DNA from: Candidatus Thalassarchaeum betae
GTDB lineage: Archaea > Thermoplasmatota > Poseidoniia > Poseidoniales > Thalassarchaeaceae
Direction: 5' to 3'
Length of the DNA stretch: 64,000 nt
NCBI GenBank assembly: GCA_003193925.1
Contig: PSPG01000008.1
Span: 62,001 to 126,000 of the forward strand
The stretch's first letter is position 1. Each line of letters opens with the position of its first letter. Positions 14,867 through 23,020 of the stretch are shown here, piece by piece. The notes beneath the pieces are model-generated. The model did no database searches and was not told the origin of the DNA. It saw only the letters and a program-made list of their open reading frames with translations. Both the position numbers and the translations under genes were made by a program.

Positions 14867-16792
14867 ATGGCAGACGACCCTGGGGAGTTGCCGGCGCGCT
14901 TCAATCGCAGTCAGGATCATCACGAGGCCTATCTGAATCTGATTGGGTGGGAGTTGGAAGACGAGCTGGCAGCGACGGAGAAGCGGCTTCGCGAATGGCC
15001 CGATGGCAGGCTCGCAGCAAACGGGATTGCGCTGTTCGACTTGGTCGCGAAGACTGACGGCTGGCTGTTCGGGCAGCGCATCGTGAAGCTGGTGAGGCGT
15101 GATCGGCAGGCCTTCGGGATGCATCGCTTCAGGCAGGGCGACATCGTGATGCTCAGCCGTCGCAACCCGCTTTCCGAGAAGCCGGTCGAGGCGATTGTCA
15201 GCAATCGGACGCGTTTCTTCATTCGCATCGTCCTGCCCGAGGCCCCCACCGGCCTACGTAGGGACACCTGGAGGATGGACAGAGGCGCCAACAGGGTGGC
15301 GCACGACAGGATGCGCGATGCTCTGAACTCAATCTTCGAGGAGGATGGCGGTGCTCCGATGCGCGACCTCCTGCTCGGCTTGGTCCACGACCCCGTCGGT
15401 ACGGCCTCGCTGGCCCCTCACCTAGGGGTCGCACGCTCCAGACCGACCTCTCTGGCCTCCGATCTCAACAAGGCCCAGAGGGAGGCCGCCCAAGCCGCTC
15501 TGGAACAGCGTCTCACTCTGATCCAGGGTCCGCCGGGAACCGGGAAGACCCATACCGGCGTGCGCATCCTCGAGACTTGGGCCAAGCAGGACCTTGGAAC
15601 CATTCTCGCGGTCGCCGACTCCAACGTCGCGGTCGACAACCTGCTCGAGGGTCTGCTCTCCCTCAATATCCGCGCCGTGCGTCTCGGACAGCCCGTCAAG
15701 GTCAGAGAGAGCCTCAGAGAAGCCACGATGGATGCCCAGATGGAGGAGCATCCCCTGCATCGCGACCTCGACCACTGGCTCAAGTCAAACGAGAAACTCG
15801 ATCGCCGAGTCAAGGGGATGAAGGGCAAGGAAAAGGGGCTGGCGCACCGCGATCTGAGGCGCGGTTGGAAGGAGGTTCGCCGGATCGAGGCGCAGATGCG
15901 GGATGACATCCTAGACCGTGCTCAGGTGCTGTGCTGCACCTGCATTGGCTCGGGACACCAAATACTGGACGGGCGCAGGTTCTCCCGCGTCCTCATCGAC
16001 GAGGCCACGCAAGCCACCGAACCTGCCGCTCTGGTTCCTCTGGTGCGCGGCGCACGCCAGATTGTCCTGATCGGGGACCATCGCCAACTGCCACCGACAG
16101 TCATCTCACAGCGCGCCGAGAACGGTGGTCTGAACCGCTCCCTGTTCGAGCGGATAACTGAGATGGGCATCGAGCCGCTGCTGCTGCGAACCCAGTACAG
16201 AATGCACCCGGCGATCTCCTGCTTTCCCAACGAGCGCTTCTATGGGGGTCTGCTGGAGGACGGGGTCGCAGCAGAGGACAGGGCGACACCTGCCGGTCTG
16301 CTTTGGCCCGACTGGGAGCAGCCGATCGCCTTCCTCCCACTCAAAGGCGGCGAAGTGACAGCACCTGACGGCGCATCTAAGGAGAATCCGGCCGAGGCGG
16401 TGTGGATAGCGCGCCTGCTCGAGGGGCTCTTGGACGCAGGCGAGCTGCAGCAGGAGGACATCGGAATCATCACGCCGTACGCGGGGCAGGTCAGGGCGAT
16501 CCGCGACAGCGTCCCGGAGAAGTACGACGGGGTCGAGGTCCACACCGTCGACGGCTACCAGGGACGCGAGAAGGAAGTCATCCTATTCTCCTGCGTGCGC
16601 TCCAACAGCGATGGCAACGTCGGCTTCCTCGCCGACTCGCGGCGGCTCAACGTCGCGCTGACCCGCGCCAAGCGTGGATTGATCGTGGTCGGGGACCCCG
16701 GAACGCTGCGCTACGACGAGGATTGGGCAGCGTGGCTAGAACACGTGCGAAGTCGCAACCTTGAGGCGTGGCACTTGCTCGGAATGGCCTGA
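14867..16792 (+). CDS. Superfamily 1B helicase of the UPF1/SMUBP2 (IGHMBP2) type
   Basis: ATP-dependent 5'-3' DNA/RNA helicase by family. Walker A is GPPGTGKTHTG near residue 221, the DEAD-like Walker B reads LIDEATQATEPAAL near 375, and motif III is GDHRQLPPTV. Motif IV/V regions follow (QYRMHPAIS, VHTVDGYQGREKEVI), then motif VI (LNVALTRAKRGLIVVGD). The N-terminal about 190 residues match the oligonucleotide-binding stalk region of the family. Length 641 is near that of SMUBP2-like archaeal proteins. The RDD protein gene begins nine bases downstream. Confidence 0.92.
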   Translation: MADDPGELPARFNRSQDHHEAYLNLIGWELEDELAATEKRLREWPDGRLAANGIALFDLVAKTDGWLFGQRIVKLVRRDRQAFGMHRFRQGDIVMLSRRNPLSEKPVEAIVSNRTRFFIRIVLPEAPTGLRRDTWRMDRGANRVAHDRMRDALNSIFEEDGGAPMRDLLLGLVHDPVGTASLAPHLGVARSRPTSLASDLNKAQREAAQAALEQRLTLIQGPPGTGKTHTGVRILETWAKQDLGTILAVADSNVAVDNLLEGLLSLNIRAVRLGQPVKVRESLREATMDAQMEEHPLHRDLDHWLKSNEKLDRRVKGMKGKEKGLAHRDLRRGWKEVRRIEAQMRDDILDRAQVLCCTCIGSGHQILDGRRFSRVLIDEATQATEPAALVPLVRGARQIVLIGDHRQLPPTVISQRAENGGLNRSLFERITEMGIEPLLLRTQYRMHPAISCFPNERFYGGLLEDGVAAEDRATPAGLLWPDWEQPIAFLPLKGGEVTAPDGASKENPAEAVWIARLLEGLLDAGELQQEDIGIITPYAGQVRAIRDSVPEKYDGVEVHTVDGYQGREKEVILFSCVRSNSDGNVGFLADSRRLNVALTRAKRGLIVVGDPGTLRYDEDWAAWLEHVRSRNLEAWHLLGMA

Positions 16793-16801
16793 GAGGTACG
16801 C

Positions 16802-17380
16802 ATGACTGACCACGACTCGCCTATTCAATTGAACCTGAGTGGTGGCACTCTGGCCAAGCAGATTGTCTCTGCCGGGGACGGCGGACACTGGCCGATCCCC
16901 GACGGCACGATACTGGCTTCCGGAGTCAGGAGGCTGGCTGCCTTCGCAGTGGACGTCGTGATTGTGACGACCATCCTGATGGTCGTGACCAGAAGGCAGG
17001 TCATAAACGCCTGGAACATCGACCTCTGGACTTCTCCGGACTTCCATTACGCCCTCGCCCACGCCTCGGTCGTACTGATTGCCCACTGGCTGTACTGGAG
17101 GGTCACCGGACTGAGCTTCTCACGTTCGCTCGGACAACGCATGTTCGGCATCGCGGTGATTGCCGAGGACGGCTCGGGCATGACGAGCCAGATGTGGGAC
17201 CGGAGGGCGCTGCGCAAGCTGCTCTACCTCCTGCCGGTCCTGAACCTCTACTTCGGAGCGTACGACCTAGCGAGGATCTCACAGCGCCACACGCACCAGT
17301 CGAACATCGACCTGCACGTGGGCTCCATCGTTGCGCATGCAGACTCGCTGCCGCCGGCGAGCAGGCGCCACATAAGGTAG
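16802..17380 (+). CDS. RDD family membrane protein
   Basis: Integral membrane protein with an RDD domain. The Arg-Asp signature is visible as GVRRLAAFAVDVVIVTTIL near residue 42, the second membrane segment is ALAHASVVLIAHWLYWRV, and the family SxGQRMFGI stretch follows (SRSLGQRMFGIAVIAED). The N-terminal about 35 residues are soluble. Members have been proposed to act in ion exchange, but no specific role can be given here. It lies nine bases after the helicase gene and eight bases before the Sua5-like gene. Confidence 0.8.
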   Translation: MTDHDSPIQLNLSGGTLAKQIVSAGDGGHWPIPDGTILASGVRRLAAFAVDVVIVTTILMVVTRRQVINAWNIDLWTSPDFHYALAHASVVLIAHWLYWRVTGLSFSRSLGQRMFGIAVIAEDGSGMTSQMWDRRALRKLLYLLPVLNLYFGAYDLARISQRHTHQSNIDLHVGSIVAHADSLPPASRRHIR

Positions 17381-17388
17381 GTGAGGAG

Positions 17389-17991
17389 ATGCTGGATGCA
17401 GTGGAGTGCGCGCTTTCAGGCGGGTGCATCGTCTACCCTACCACGACCCAGCCGGCGCTGGGCTGCCTGCCCGAGCCGGCTGCGCTCGACGGGCTGTACG
17501 AGCTGAAGCAGCGGCCTGCTGACATGCCTGTCAGCATTGGCGTGGCAAGCCTCGAACAGGCCGCCGCGCTGGTCGAGGTGCCAGACGACGTGCGCGACTT
17601 CCTCGCAGCCTTTCCAGAGGGCTCCCTGACCGTGGTTCTGCGAGCCCACGAGACTCTGGACGCGCGACTCGGGGGCGATAACGTGGCAATCCGAGTCGTC
17701 GCTCACCCGGTGGCCAAGGAGCTGCTCGCAATCACCGGCCCGCTCACGGCGAGCAGTGCCAACAGGAGCGGTGAGGAGCCAGTCTCCGACTGCGACGAGG
17801 CAACGCGCCTCCTATCAGCCACCGGAGAGGGGGTATCGAGCGTGTCCGGTGTGTGTCCCGGAGGGGCACCCAGTACATTGATAGCGTGGTATTCGGTCTG
17901 TGGTTCAACCCAGTTGAGTGATACCGAGGTATTGAGAGAGGGAGTAGTTAGCACTGAGGAGATTCTCACATGGTTGAGGAAGGAGACCTGA
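17389..17991 (+). CDS. Sua5/YrdC/YwlC-family L-threonylcarbamoyladenylate synthase-like protein
   Basis: Predicted to make threonylcarbamoyl-AMP for the tRNA t6A37 modification; the KEOPS subunit Pcc1 is also in this window. The KxR/SxN-type family pattern begins IVYPTTTQPALGCLPEPAAL, with the TNP-type positions altered, and continues with LYELKQRPADMPVSIGV. The later PLTASSANRSGEEP segment is the conserved SANxSG motif. It is a short 200-residue YrdC-only form without the Sua5 C-terminal domain. The start at 17389 is preceded by GGTGAGGAG; the longer track ORF overlaps the RDD gene. It overlaps map by 22 bases. Confidence 0.82.
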   Translation: MLDAVECALSGGCIVYPTTTQPALGCLPEPAALDGLYELKQRPADMPVSIGVASLEQAAALVEVPDDVRDFLAAFPEGSLTVVLRAHETLDARLGGDNVAIRVVAHPVAKELLAITGPLTASSANRSGEEPVSDCDEATRLLSATGEGVSSVSGVCPGGAPSTLIAWYSVCGSTQLSDTEVLREGVVSTEEILTWLRKET

Positions 17992-18983
17992 AGCAGTGGC
18001 GAGATGCCGGCCGCGTCGCTCGCAGGACCATCGAGGGAATCAAGGGCGAGATCACAGCCGGCAAGTCCTGGGACGAGGTCATCGACTCCGCGGAGCGCTT
18101 CATCAAGCGTCACGGAGGGCACGCCGCCTTCCCCGTAACCATCTCCGTCAATGAGATGGCTGCGCACTACACCACCAACACCGAGCTCGAGCCTCCTGAG
18201 GGGTTGGAGGGGGAGATGGTCTTTCAGAAGGGGGATCTCGTCAAATTCGACGTCGGCGTCCACATCAAGGGCGCCATCGCCGACAACGCGCTCACCGTAG
18301 AAGTGGGCGGTGGCGGCAAACACACCGATCAAATCCGCGCTGCCGAGGAGGCTCGTGACGCTGCCATCGAGAAGATGCACCCCGGAACCCCTTGGCACGA
18401 GATAGGGGCTGCCGCCGAGCAGGTGTCCAAGGATGCAGGCTTCGAGCCGATACGGAACCTCTGCGGGCACCAGCTCGAGCGCTGGAACCTGCACGCTGGA
18501 ACCTCAATCCCATCGTACTCGTGTGGAGCGAAGAACCCCGGTTTCAAGGGCGACGTGGAGGTCGGCGGGATCTATGCAGTCGAGCCATTCAACACTACGG
18601 GAAAGTCCGGTATGGTGGAGAATGTCCCTCCTGTCGGCTCCTCCAACATCCTGAGGGTCACTGGCGATGTCAAGATTCGCAAGGCCCTAGCCAAGGGCAA
18701 ACTCAAGCCACTCGGCGCGACCATGGCTCGTTACATAGAAGAGAGGTATAACACGCTCCCGTTCGCCGAGCGTTGGGCCTACCCCCTGTTGGTGAAGCCG
18801 TTCCCCGGCGAGGAAAAGGAGTCGTTGCGCCGCAAGTGGAATGCCCTGGTCAAGAAACTGATCTCGATCAGGTTCGCAGAGGTCTATGCGGCGCTGCGTG
18901 ACGCCGATGGCGGCAACGTCGGACAGTTCGAGCACACGGTGCTCGTTACCGAAGGCGGACCAGAGGTTCTTACTATCCAATGA
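17970..18983 (+). CDS. map: Methionine aminopeptidase, type II
   Basis: Removes N-terminal methionine from nascent proteins. Five metal ligands are visible in order: D in FDVGVHIKGAIADNAL (two aspartates), H in CGHQLERWNLHAG, E in YAVEPF and E in GQFEHTVLV. The roughly 60-residue helical insertion near residues 225-290 (YNTLPFAERWAYPLL) marks type II rather than type I. Length 337 is slightly longer than most archaeal MetAP2. It overlaps the Sua5-like gene by 22 bases, implying coupled expression. The 171-base gap after it holds most of direct repeat A. Confidence 0.95.
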   Translation: MVEEGDLKQWRDAGRVARRTIEGIKGEITAGKSWDEVIDSAERFIKRHGGHAAFPVTISVNEMAAHYTTNTELEPPEGLEGEMVFQKGDLVKFDVGVHIKGAIADNALTVEVGGGGKHTDQIRAAEEARDAAIEKMHPGTPWHEIGAAAEQVSKDAGFEPIRNLCGHQLERWNLHAGTSIPSYSCGAKNPGFKGDVEVGGIYAVEPFNTTGKSGMVENVPPVGSSNILRVTGDVKIRKALAKGKLKPLGATMARYIEERYNTLPFAERWAYPLLVKPFPGEEKESLRRKWNALVKKLISIRFAEVYAALRDADGGNVGQFEHTVLVTEGGPEVLTIQ

Positions 18984-19042
18984 TAGGCTCTCAATACAGC
19001 GTTTCTTGGTCCTAATGACTGAAATCTCGCAACGATTATCAA

Positions 19043-19265
19043 GCGCCGGCTCCAATGAGCGACTGTACAGGGACGACAGGTTCTCGCTGAGTGCATCCCA
19101 TCCCCTCGCTTTTATCTCTCGCCCTGTACACCTGAATCGGGTGGCTGCAAGGCTATGCTAAGTCCTGTTTCGGTATCTCTAGCCGGTAAAAGTTCCATTC
19201 GCATCACCACCATCACGGGGCGTGGAACCCGTAGACGAGTGGACCGTGGCGAACTCAAGGACCTC
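19043..19265. repeat. Direct repeat copy A (pair with 20350-20573)
   Basis: Colinear with copy B at a constant offset of 1307 bases for the first 207 bases, with about 20 mismatches (roughly 90% identity by eye) and no indel. It includes the shared block GTGCATCCCATCCCCTCGCT and the GTG start with the first codons of the SAP gene. Near 19250 copy A lacks one C relative to copy B. It therefore looks like a duplicated promoter plus gene start. Confidence 0.88.
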
Positions 19266-19457
19266 GATCTCGTCGTGGCAGTCAGCATCGGCTTCCTGAC
19301 CTTGCCGACATGGGCCGGGGTGCTGGGTGGAATCGGAACCTCGGAAGCCCTCGCCAGCTTGCCGCTGAGCATGATACCGACGTTCGCGGTTCCAATCTAC
19401 TTCATCTTCCACCTGATCACGCTGCGACGACTGCGAAAATGGCCTGCTCACCGATGA
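19155..19457 (+). CDS. Small membrane protein with a duplicated, frameshifted leader
   Basis: The 100-residue frame ends in two hydrophobic segments (LVVAVSIGFLTLPTWAGVL and LSMIPTFAVPIYFIFHLITL) and a basic tail. Its first 35 residues are translated repeat A. If the single base missing relative to copy B near 19250 is restored, a GTG at 19222 reads MEPVDEWTVAELKDLDLVV, joining the leader of the neighbouring SAP protein to the membrane segments. As given, the GTG frame stops after about 25 residues. This is either a decayed gene, a sequencing error, or a gene using the ATG at 19155. Function unknown. Confidence 0.45.
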   Translation: MLSPVSVSLAGKSSIRITTITGRGTRRRVDRGELKDLDLVVAVSIGFLTLPTWAGVLGGIGTSEALASLPLSMIPTFAVPIYFIFHLITLRRLRKWPAHR

Positions 19458-19482
19458 CTGGACAGCGTTCGATGATCTCTGA

Positions 19483-20301
19483 TTAGTCGTCACGCGACCT
19501 AGAACGGCTCCACGAAGATGCCAGCGCTAGAGTGCCCAACCCAGACAACAGCCCGAATCCGGGTAGCGCCCCGACTCCGGGAAGCATCCCATCTTCCTCA
19601 GGCTCCTCATCTTCGACGATTTCGGGAGCGTCCACGATTGGGAACCGAATCTGAGATCGCATCCCATCTTGGTTGTTCGCGTAATACAGCCGGAAGGAAC
19701 CTCCGCATTTCAGCACCTGCAAAGGCCCACTGCACGGAGTCCCCGATGAATCCCAACCCACCTTGGAAATCTCAAACCTGATCCCCGGCTCATCGCCGCT
19801 TCGGTTCCACCTGGTCATGTTTGAATCGACGTCGAGCTCCCAAGTGATTTGCTCGTCCTCGTCTGTCACTAGATCCGGGAACGCCTTGCGAGCAACTTCC
19901 ACATCACCTTTCATCAGGGTGATGTTGAAGTCCTCGTCTGCGTCGTCTTCGGCTTCCGCGTGATCCACCCTGAGACCGAATTCGATCAATATCTTCCCCG
20001 TGGGGTTCAGGAACACGTCCTCATCGAAGGTGTACTTCATCTGGCAGGTGATGTCGACCTCCAGACGTTGACTGTCACTTCCGTCAACCTCCTCCCCATA
20101 CCCGTCATCTGCAGCTCCTGCTGAGCCCTCGGCATCGAAATTCTGCCAGCAGTCGGATATGTCGTCATTCCCCCAGAAGTACAACATATTATTGCTTGGA
20201 GAGGGTTGCTCGGGACCCACGATCTGGGCCGATACCGGAGCAGCGGCCGTTGAAGAGCCCAGCAGCATGACGAGAAGCACGGCGACGATCCTCCTTATCA
20301 T
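19483..20301 (-). CDS. Secreted or surface-anchored protein with C-terminal hydrophobic-Arg tail
   Basis: No recognised domain. I place the start at 20301, where MIRRIVAVLLVMLLGSSTAAAPVSAQ gives a clean signal peptide; the longer track ORF runs into repeat B. The mature part (about 200 residues) is acidic, has four or more cysteines (DCWQNF, ITCQMK, TPCSG, LKCGG) and looks beta-rich. The end, acidic linker then LPGFGLLSGLGTLALASSW and RSRSR, resembles archaeal C-terminal sorting tails (PGF-CTERM style: short motif, hydrophobic helix, basic end). It lies between the two copies of the direct repeat, so copy B is its upstream region. Confidence 0.6.
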   Translation of the reverse strand: MIRRIVAVLLVMLLGSSTAAAPVSAQIVGPEQPSPSNNMLYFWGNDDISDCWQNFDAEGSAGAADDGYGEEVDGSDSQRLEVDITCQMKYTFDEDVFLNPTGKILIEFGLRVDHAEAEDDADEDFNITLMKGDVEVARKAFPDLVTDEDEQITWELDVDSNMTRWNRSGDEPGIRFEISKVGWDSSGTPCSGPLQVLKCGGSFRLYYANNQDGMRSQIRFPIVDAPEIVEDEEPEEDGMLPGVGALPGFGLLSGLGTLALASSWSRSRSRDD

Positions 20302-20349
20302 CAGAAACCGCACGAGAATCGCGCCGTTTGAGGTTATCCCATCTCGTCT

Positions 20350-20573
20350 GCGCCGACTCCGATGAGCAACTGTACAAGGACGACAGGTTCTCGCTGAGTG
20401 CATCCCATCCCCTCGCTTTTTTCTCTCGCCCTGTACACCCGAATAAGGCGGTTGCGAGGCTATGCAAAGTCCCGTTTCCGTATTTCTAACCGACAAAAGT
20501 TCCATTCGTATCACCACCATCCCGGGGCGTGGAACCCGTAGACGAGTGGACCGTGGCCGAACTCAAGGCCGAA
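20350..20573. repeat. Direct repeat copy B (pair with 19043-19265)
   Basis: Second copy of the roughly 220-base duplication. It contains the divergent intergenic region between the secreted-protein gene (minus) and the SAP membrane protein (plus) and runs past the SAP GTG start at 20529. Its reading frame is intact here, so copy B is probably the original and copy A the derivative. Confidence 0.88.
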
Positions 20574-21392
20574 CTCAAGGAACTCGGGCTCTCAAACAGT
20601 GGGAACAAGCAGGAGTTGTACGACCGCCTGGTCGAATACGAGGAGGGTGAGGACTGGGACGAGGATGAATCGGGCTTCGACGCCTCTGATCTGGCTCGCT
20701 CTTTCGCTGGTGCCATGGTGAGGAACAGAGTCGCCATAGGGGCGGTCTCCGCGGTAGTTATCCTAGTCGTCGCAGTGGCATTCGCCGGCCCGATGCTGCT
20801 CGACCTGTTCCGGCAGGAGGGGGCGAGCGAGCCGGAGGTGTACGTCTGGGAGTTCACGGTAGAGGAGAGGAACGTTACCGATGTCAAGAGTTACTTCATC
20901 AACGATGACACCACCGAGAGTGTGGTGGTCACGGTTCCGCTTACGAGGAACCTCTCTAGCATATACATCGGGGCCTACTGGCGGGAGTCTGACGAGCAGC
21001 CCGGGGGGATCATAGGCTGTGACGAGGTGACTATGGAGGTGTTTACCACCGATGTGAACAAGACGAACCTCTACTCTCTATCCAATACCGATGCCGCTAG
21101 TTCGGACTGCGATGCCGATGGAACCGAGCCATGGGACCACATATGGTACCAGTATGACCTCGAGCTTCCCAATATCACCGGTTTCGAGGGCACCGAGGAG
21201 GAGGCGCTTGCGATCTGGGATACCTACACGGGAATAGGGACCGGTGCGTGGCTCATCGATATCAGCGTGGACACTTACACCCTCTGGGGTCCAGTCTGTG
21301 ACTGCGAGGATGGCGAGGACGTCAGGCTGACCGTTTCCTACATCGAGTACGATGTCAATATGGCGAAGGCGCAGCCCTCGACCGATGGGTAG
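20529..21392 (+). CDS. Membrane-anchored SAP-domain protein with exported C-terminal domain
   Basis: Starts at GTG. Residues 5-40 form a SAP motif (DEWTVAELKAELKELGLS, then NKQELYDRLVEY), normally a DNA-binding helix pair. An acidic linker leads to one membrane helix near residues 58-84 (NRVAIGAVSAVVILVVAVAF). The remaining about 200 residues are probably outside the cell, with Cys pairs (CDEVTM, CDADG, CDCEDG). The SAP end would face the cytoplasm, so the protein could tether DNA to the membrane; that is inference. Its promoter and first codons are duplicated 1.3 kb upstream. Confidence 0.65.
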   Translation: MEPVDEWTVAELKAELKELGLSNSGNKQELYDRLVEYEEGEDWDEDESGFDASDLARSFAGAMVRNRVAIGAVSAVVILVVAVAFAGPMLLDLFRQEGASEPEVYVWEFTVEERNVTDVKSYFINDDTTESVVVTVPLTRNLSSIYIGAYWRESDEQPGGIIGCDEVTMEVFTTDVNKTNLYSLSNTDAASSDCDADGTEPWDHIWYQYDLELPNITGFEGTEEEALAIWDTYTGIGTGAWLIDISVDTYTLWGPVCDCEDGEDVRLTVSYIEYDVNMAKAQPSTDG

Positions 21393-22310
21393 TCACTCTG
21401 ATTCGACCGTGCTCGCAGAGCCATACAGAGTCACGGTGACTATAGCCACCAGAACAAGGAAGACTCCGATGGCCTGGTTCTGCGAGTGGCCTTCCTGATG
21501 CAATATGAAATAACCCCAGATGAGCGTCAAAACAGGCTGCAGGAGGATGGCGAAGGAAGTGTGTGCTGCTGGTAGACGCGGTAGAGCGTGGGCGATGGCC
21601 AGCCAACCGGCTACCTGACAAAGCAGTGCGAGCAGGATGAGCCAGCCGTGACCGGGCCAGATCGGCTGCAATTCTAGCGGTTCTATGGCCACGCTACTAA
21701 GTGGGAGCAAGCCGAGTACGAGCAGCCCGAGGGCGGCGCCTACCGTGGCGTCCAATTGCACAGAAGATGATGGTGCCAGTTCCCTGTTCGAGTATCGGAA
21801 CAGGATGAGGAATGAGGAGTAGAAGAACGCAGCCATCATCCCGAATACGACGCCTTTGACGGGGTCTTCGCCGTATGGCTCTGGATCGGCGAAGCCCGAA
21901 ATCAGCGCCAATCCGATGATGACTACGGGAAGAGACAGCAGAATGGCCGGATTCGGCTTCTCTCCGAACAGCTTCCAAGATGCCAGGGTCACTATGATGA
22001 CCTGTGAGTTGCCAATCAGCGTGGCGATGCCGATGCCGATGAAAATCATCGAACTATGATACGAAAGCATATCGGGTGCGAGTATCAGTCCAGCGCCGAA
22101 GGCTGTCCATCGTGTGCGTGAGGAGCGCGTGTCGGCCTTGCGGACGAGATAAGCTAGCAATGCAAGCGCTGGGAGCGCGTACAGCATCCGGAAGAACGCC
22201 CCGGTAGATGGATTGGTGTCCGAGTAGACGTAGAACACGGGGGAGAACGAGATAGCCACAGCGCCAGCCAGCGCTATCAGCATGGTTCGACGGTCCGAGT
22301 CGGCCGACAT
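21393..22310 (-). CDS. EamA/DMT-superfamily transporter
   Basis: Ten predicted membrane helices in two EamA halves. The first half begins LIALAGAVAISFSPVFYVY and carries the family stretch RMLYALPALALLAYLV. The second half begins VKGVVFGMMAAFFYSSFLIL and ends ILLQPVLTLIWGYFILHQE, the usual repeat signature of drug/metabolite exporters. Substrate unknown. The stop abuts the stop of the SAP protein on the other strand, and the gene follows ten bases after the CGFS glutaredoxin on the same strand. Confidence 0.85.
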   Translation of the reverse strand: MSADSDRRTMLIALAGAVAISFSPVFYVYSDTNPSTGAFFRMLYALPALALLAYLVRKADTRSSRTRWTAFGAGLILAPDMLSYHSSMIFIGIGIATLIGNSQVIIVTLASWKLFGEKPNPAILLSLPVVIIGLALISGFADPEPYGEDPVKGVVFGMMAAFFYSSFLILFRYSNRELAPSSSVQLDATVGAALGLLVLGLLPLSSVAIEPLELQPIWPGHGWLILLALLCQVAGWLAIAHALPRLPAAHTSFAILLQPVLTLIWGYFILHQEGHSQNQAIGVFLVLVAIVTVTLYGSASTVESE

Positions 22311-22320
22311 AGCCGGCCAC

Positions 22321-22650
22321 CTACTCTGATTCGCCGTCCACGAGCATCTGCTGGAGCTCGCCGCTCTCGTACATCTCCAGAGCTATGTCAGAGCCTCCGA
22401 TGAGCTCGCCGTGAACGAATATCTGGGGCATTGTGGGGAAGTCCGACCACGCGCAAACCGAGGGGATTGCTCGGTGGTCGGAGAGTATGTCGACGGTGAC
22501 GAACGGCTGTCCGAGCTGCTGCAGCACCTTCGAGGCGCGGTTGGAGAACCCGCACTGCGGCTCCTCCGGCGTCCCCTTCATGAAGAGTACCAGCCTGTTG
22601 TTGTCGACTATCTCTTGCAACTCCTCCGGGGACCAGTTGAATTCTGCCAC
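22321..22650 (-). CDS. Monothiol CGFS glutaredoxin (Grx4/GrxD type)
   Basis: Iron-sulfur cluster carrier. The monothiol active site is explicit (VLFMKGTPEEPQCGFSNRAS), followed by the glutathione-binding TMPQIFVHGELIGGSDI segment. I chose GTG at 22650 (MAEFNWSPEEL) because the track start at 22710 lies inside bolA; GGGGTGAT precedes it. CGFS glutaredoxins bridge a 2Fe-2S cluster with BolA proteins, and bolA is directly upstream, four bases before this start. The pair therefore most likely works together in Fe-S trafficking or iron sensing. Confidence 0.9.
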   Translation of the reverse strand: MAEFNWSPEELQEIVDNNRLVLFMKGTPEEPQCGFSNRASKVLQQLGQPFVTVDILSDHRAIPSVCAWSDFPTMPQIFVHGELIGGSDIALEMYESGELQQMLVDGESE

Positions 22651-22654
22651 ATCA

Positions 22655-22978
22655 TCACCCCTTGTCCGGCCTGCGGATGTGCACCCCAAAGAACTCCACT
22701 TCTTCACCATGAGGGTCGAAAGCGGTGTCCCCGCTCTCTCCAGCCTGCTCCGGGGTCATGCACTTCAGATCCAGCGCATGCACGATGTTCTGCGCGATGT
22801 GGGGCTTGAAGTGGTTCAGGATCGGTCGCTGCCTCTGCAGCGGCCGCACACCCTGGTAACTCTCCGAAATCACCCTGACATGGAAGTGGTCGCCACTGCC
22901 ATGTAGGTCGGATGCCTCGACCTCGGCGTCGGGAACGACCTTTCGGACCTCCTCGACCATCCACTGCTCTGTGACCAT
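22655..22978 (-). CDS. BolA family protein
   Basis: BolA-type partner of CGFS glutaredoxins. The family core is visible: EVRKVVPDAEVEASDLHGSGDHFHVRVISESYQG, then the helix RPILNHFKPHIAQNIVHALDLKCMTPEQ. It has the HFHV histidine and an extra cysteine in the final helix. Length 107 is normal. It is the first gene of the bolA-grx pair on the minus strand, with the EamA transporter following, so the three may be one transcript. Confidence 0.88.
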   Translation of the reverse strand: MVTEQWMVEEVRKVVPDAEVEASDLHGSGDHFHVRVISESYQGVRPLQRQRPILNHFKPHIAQNIVHALDLKCMTPEQAGESGDTAFDPHGEEVEFFGVHIRRPDKG

Positions 22979-23020
22979 CGAGACTCCCCTCGGGGCTGAG
23001 TGCTTTGAATGCTCTCGGCG

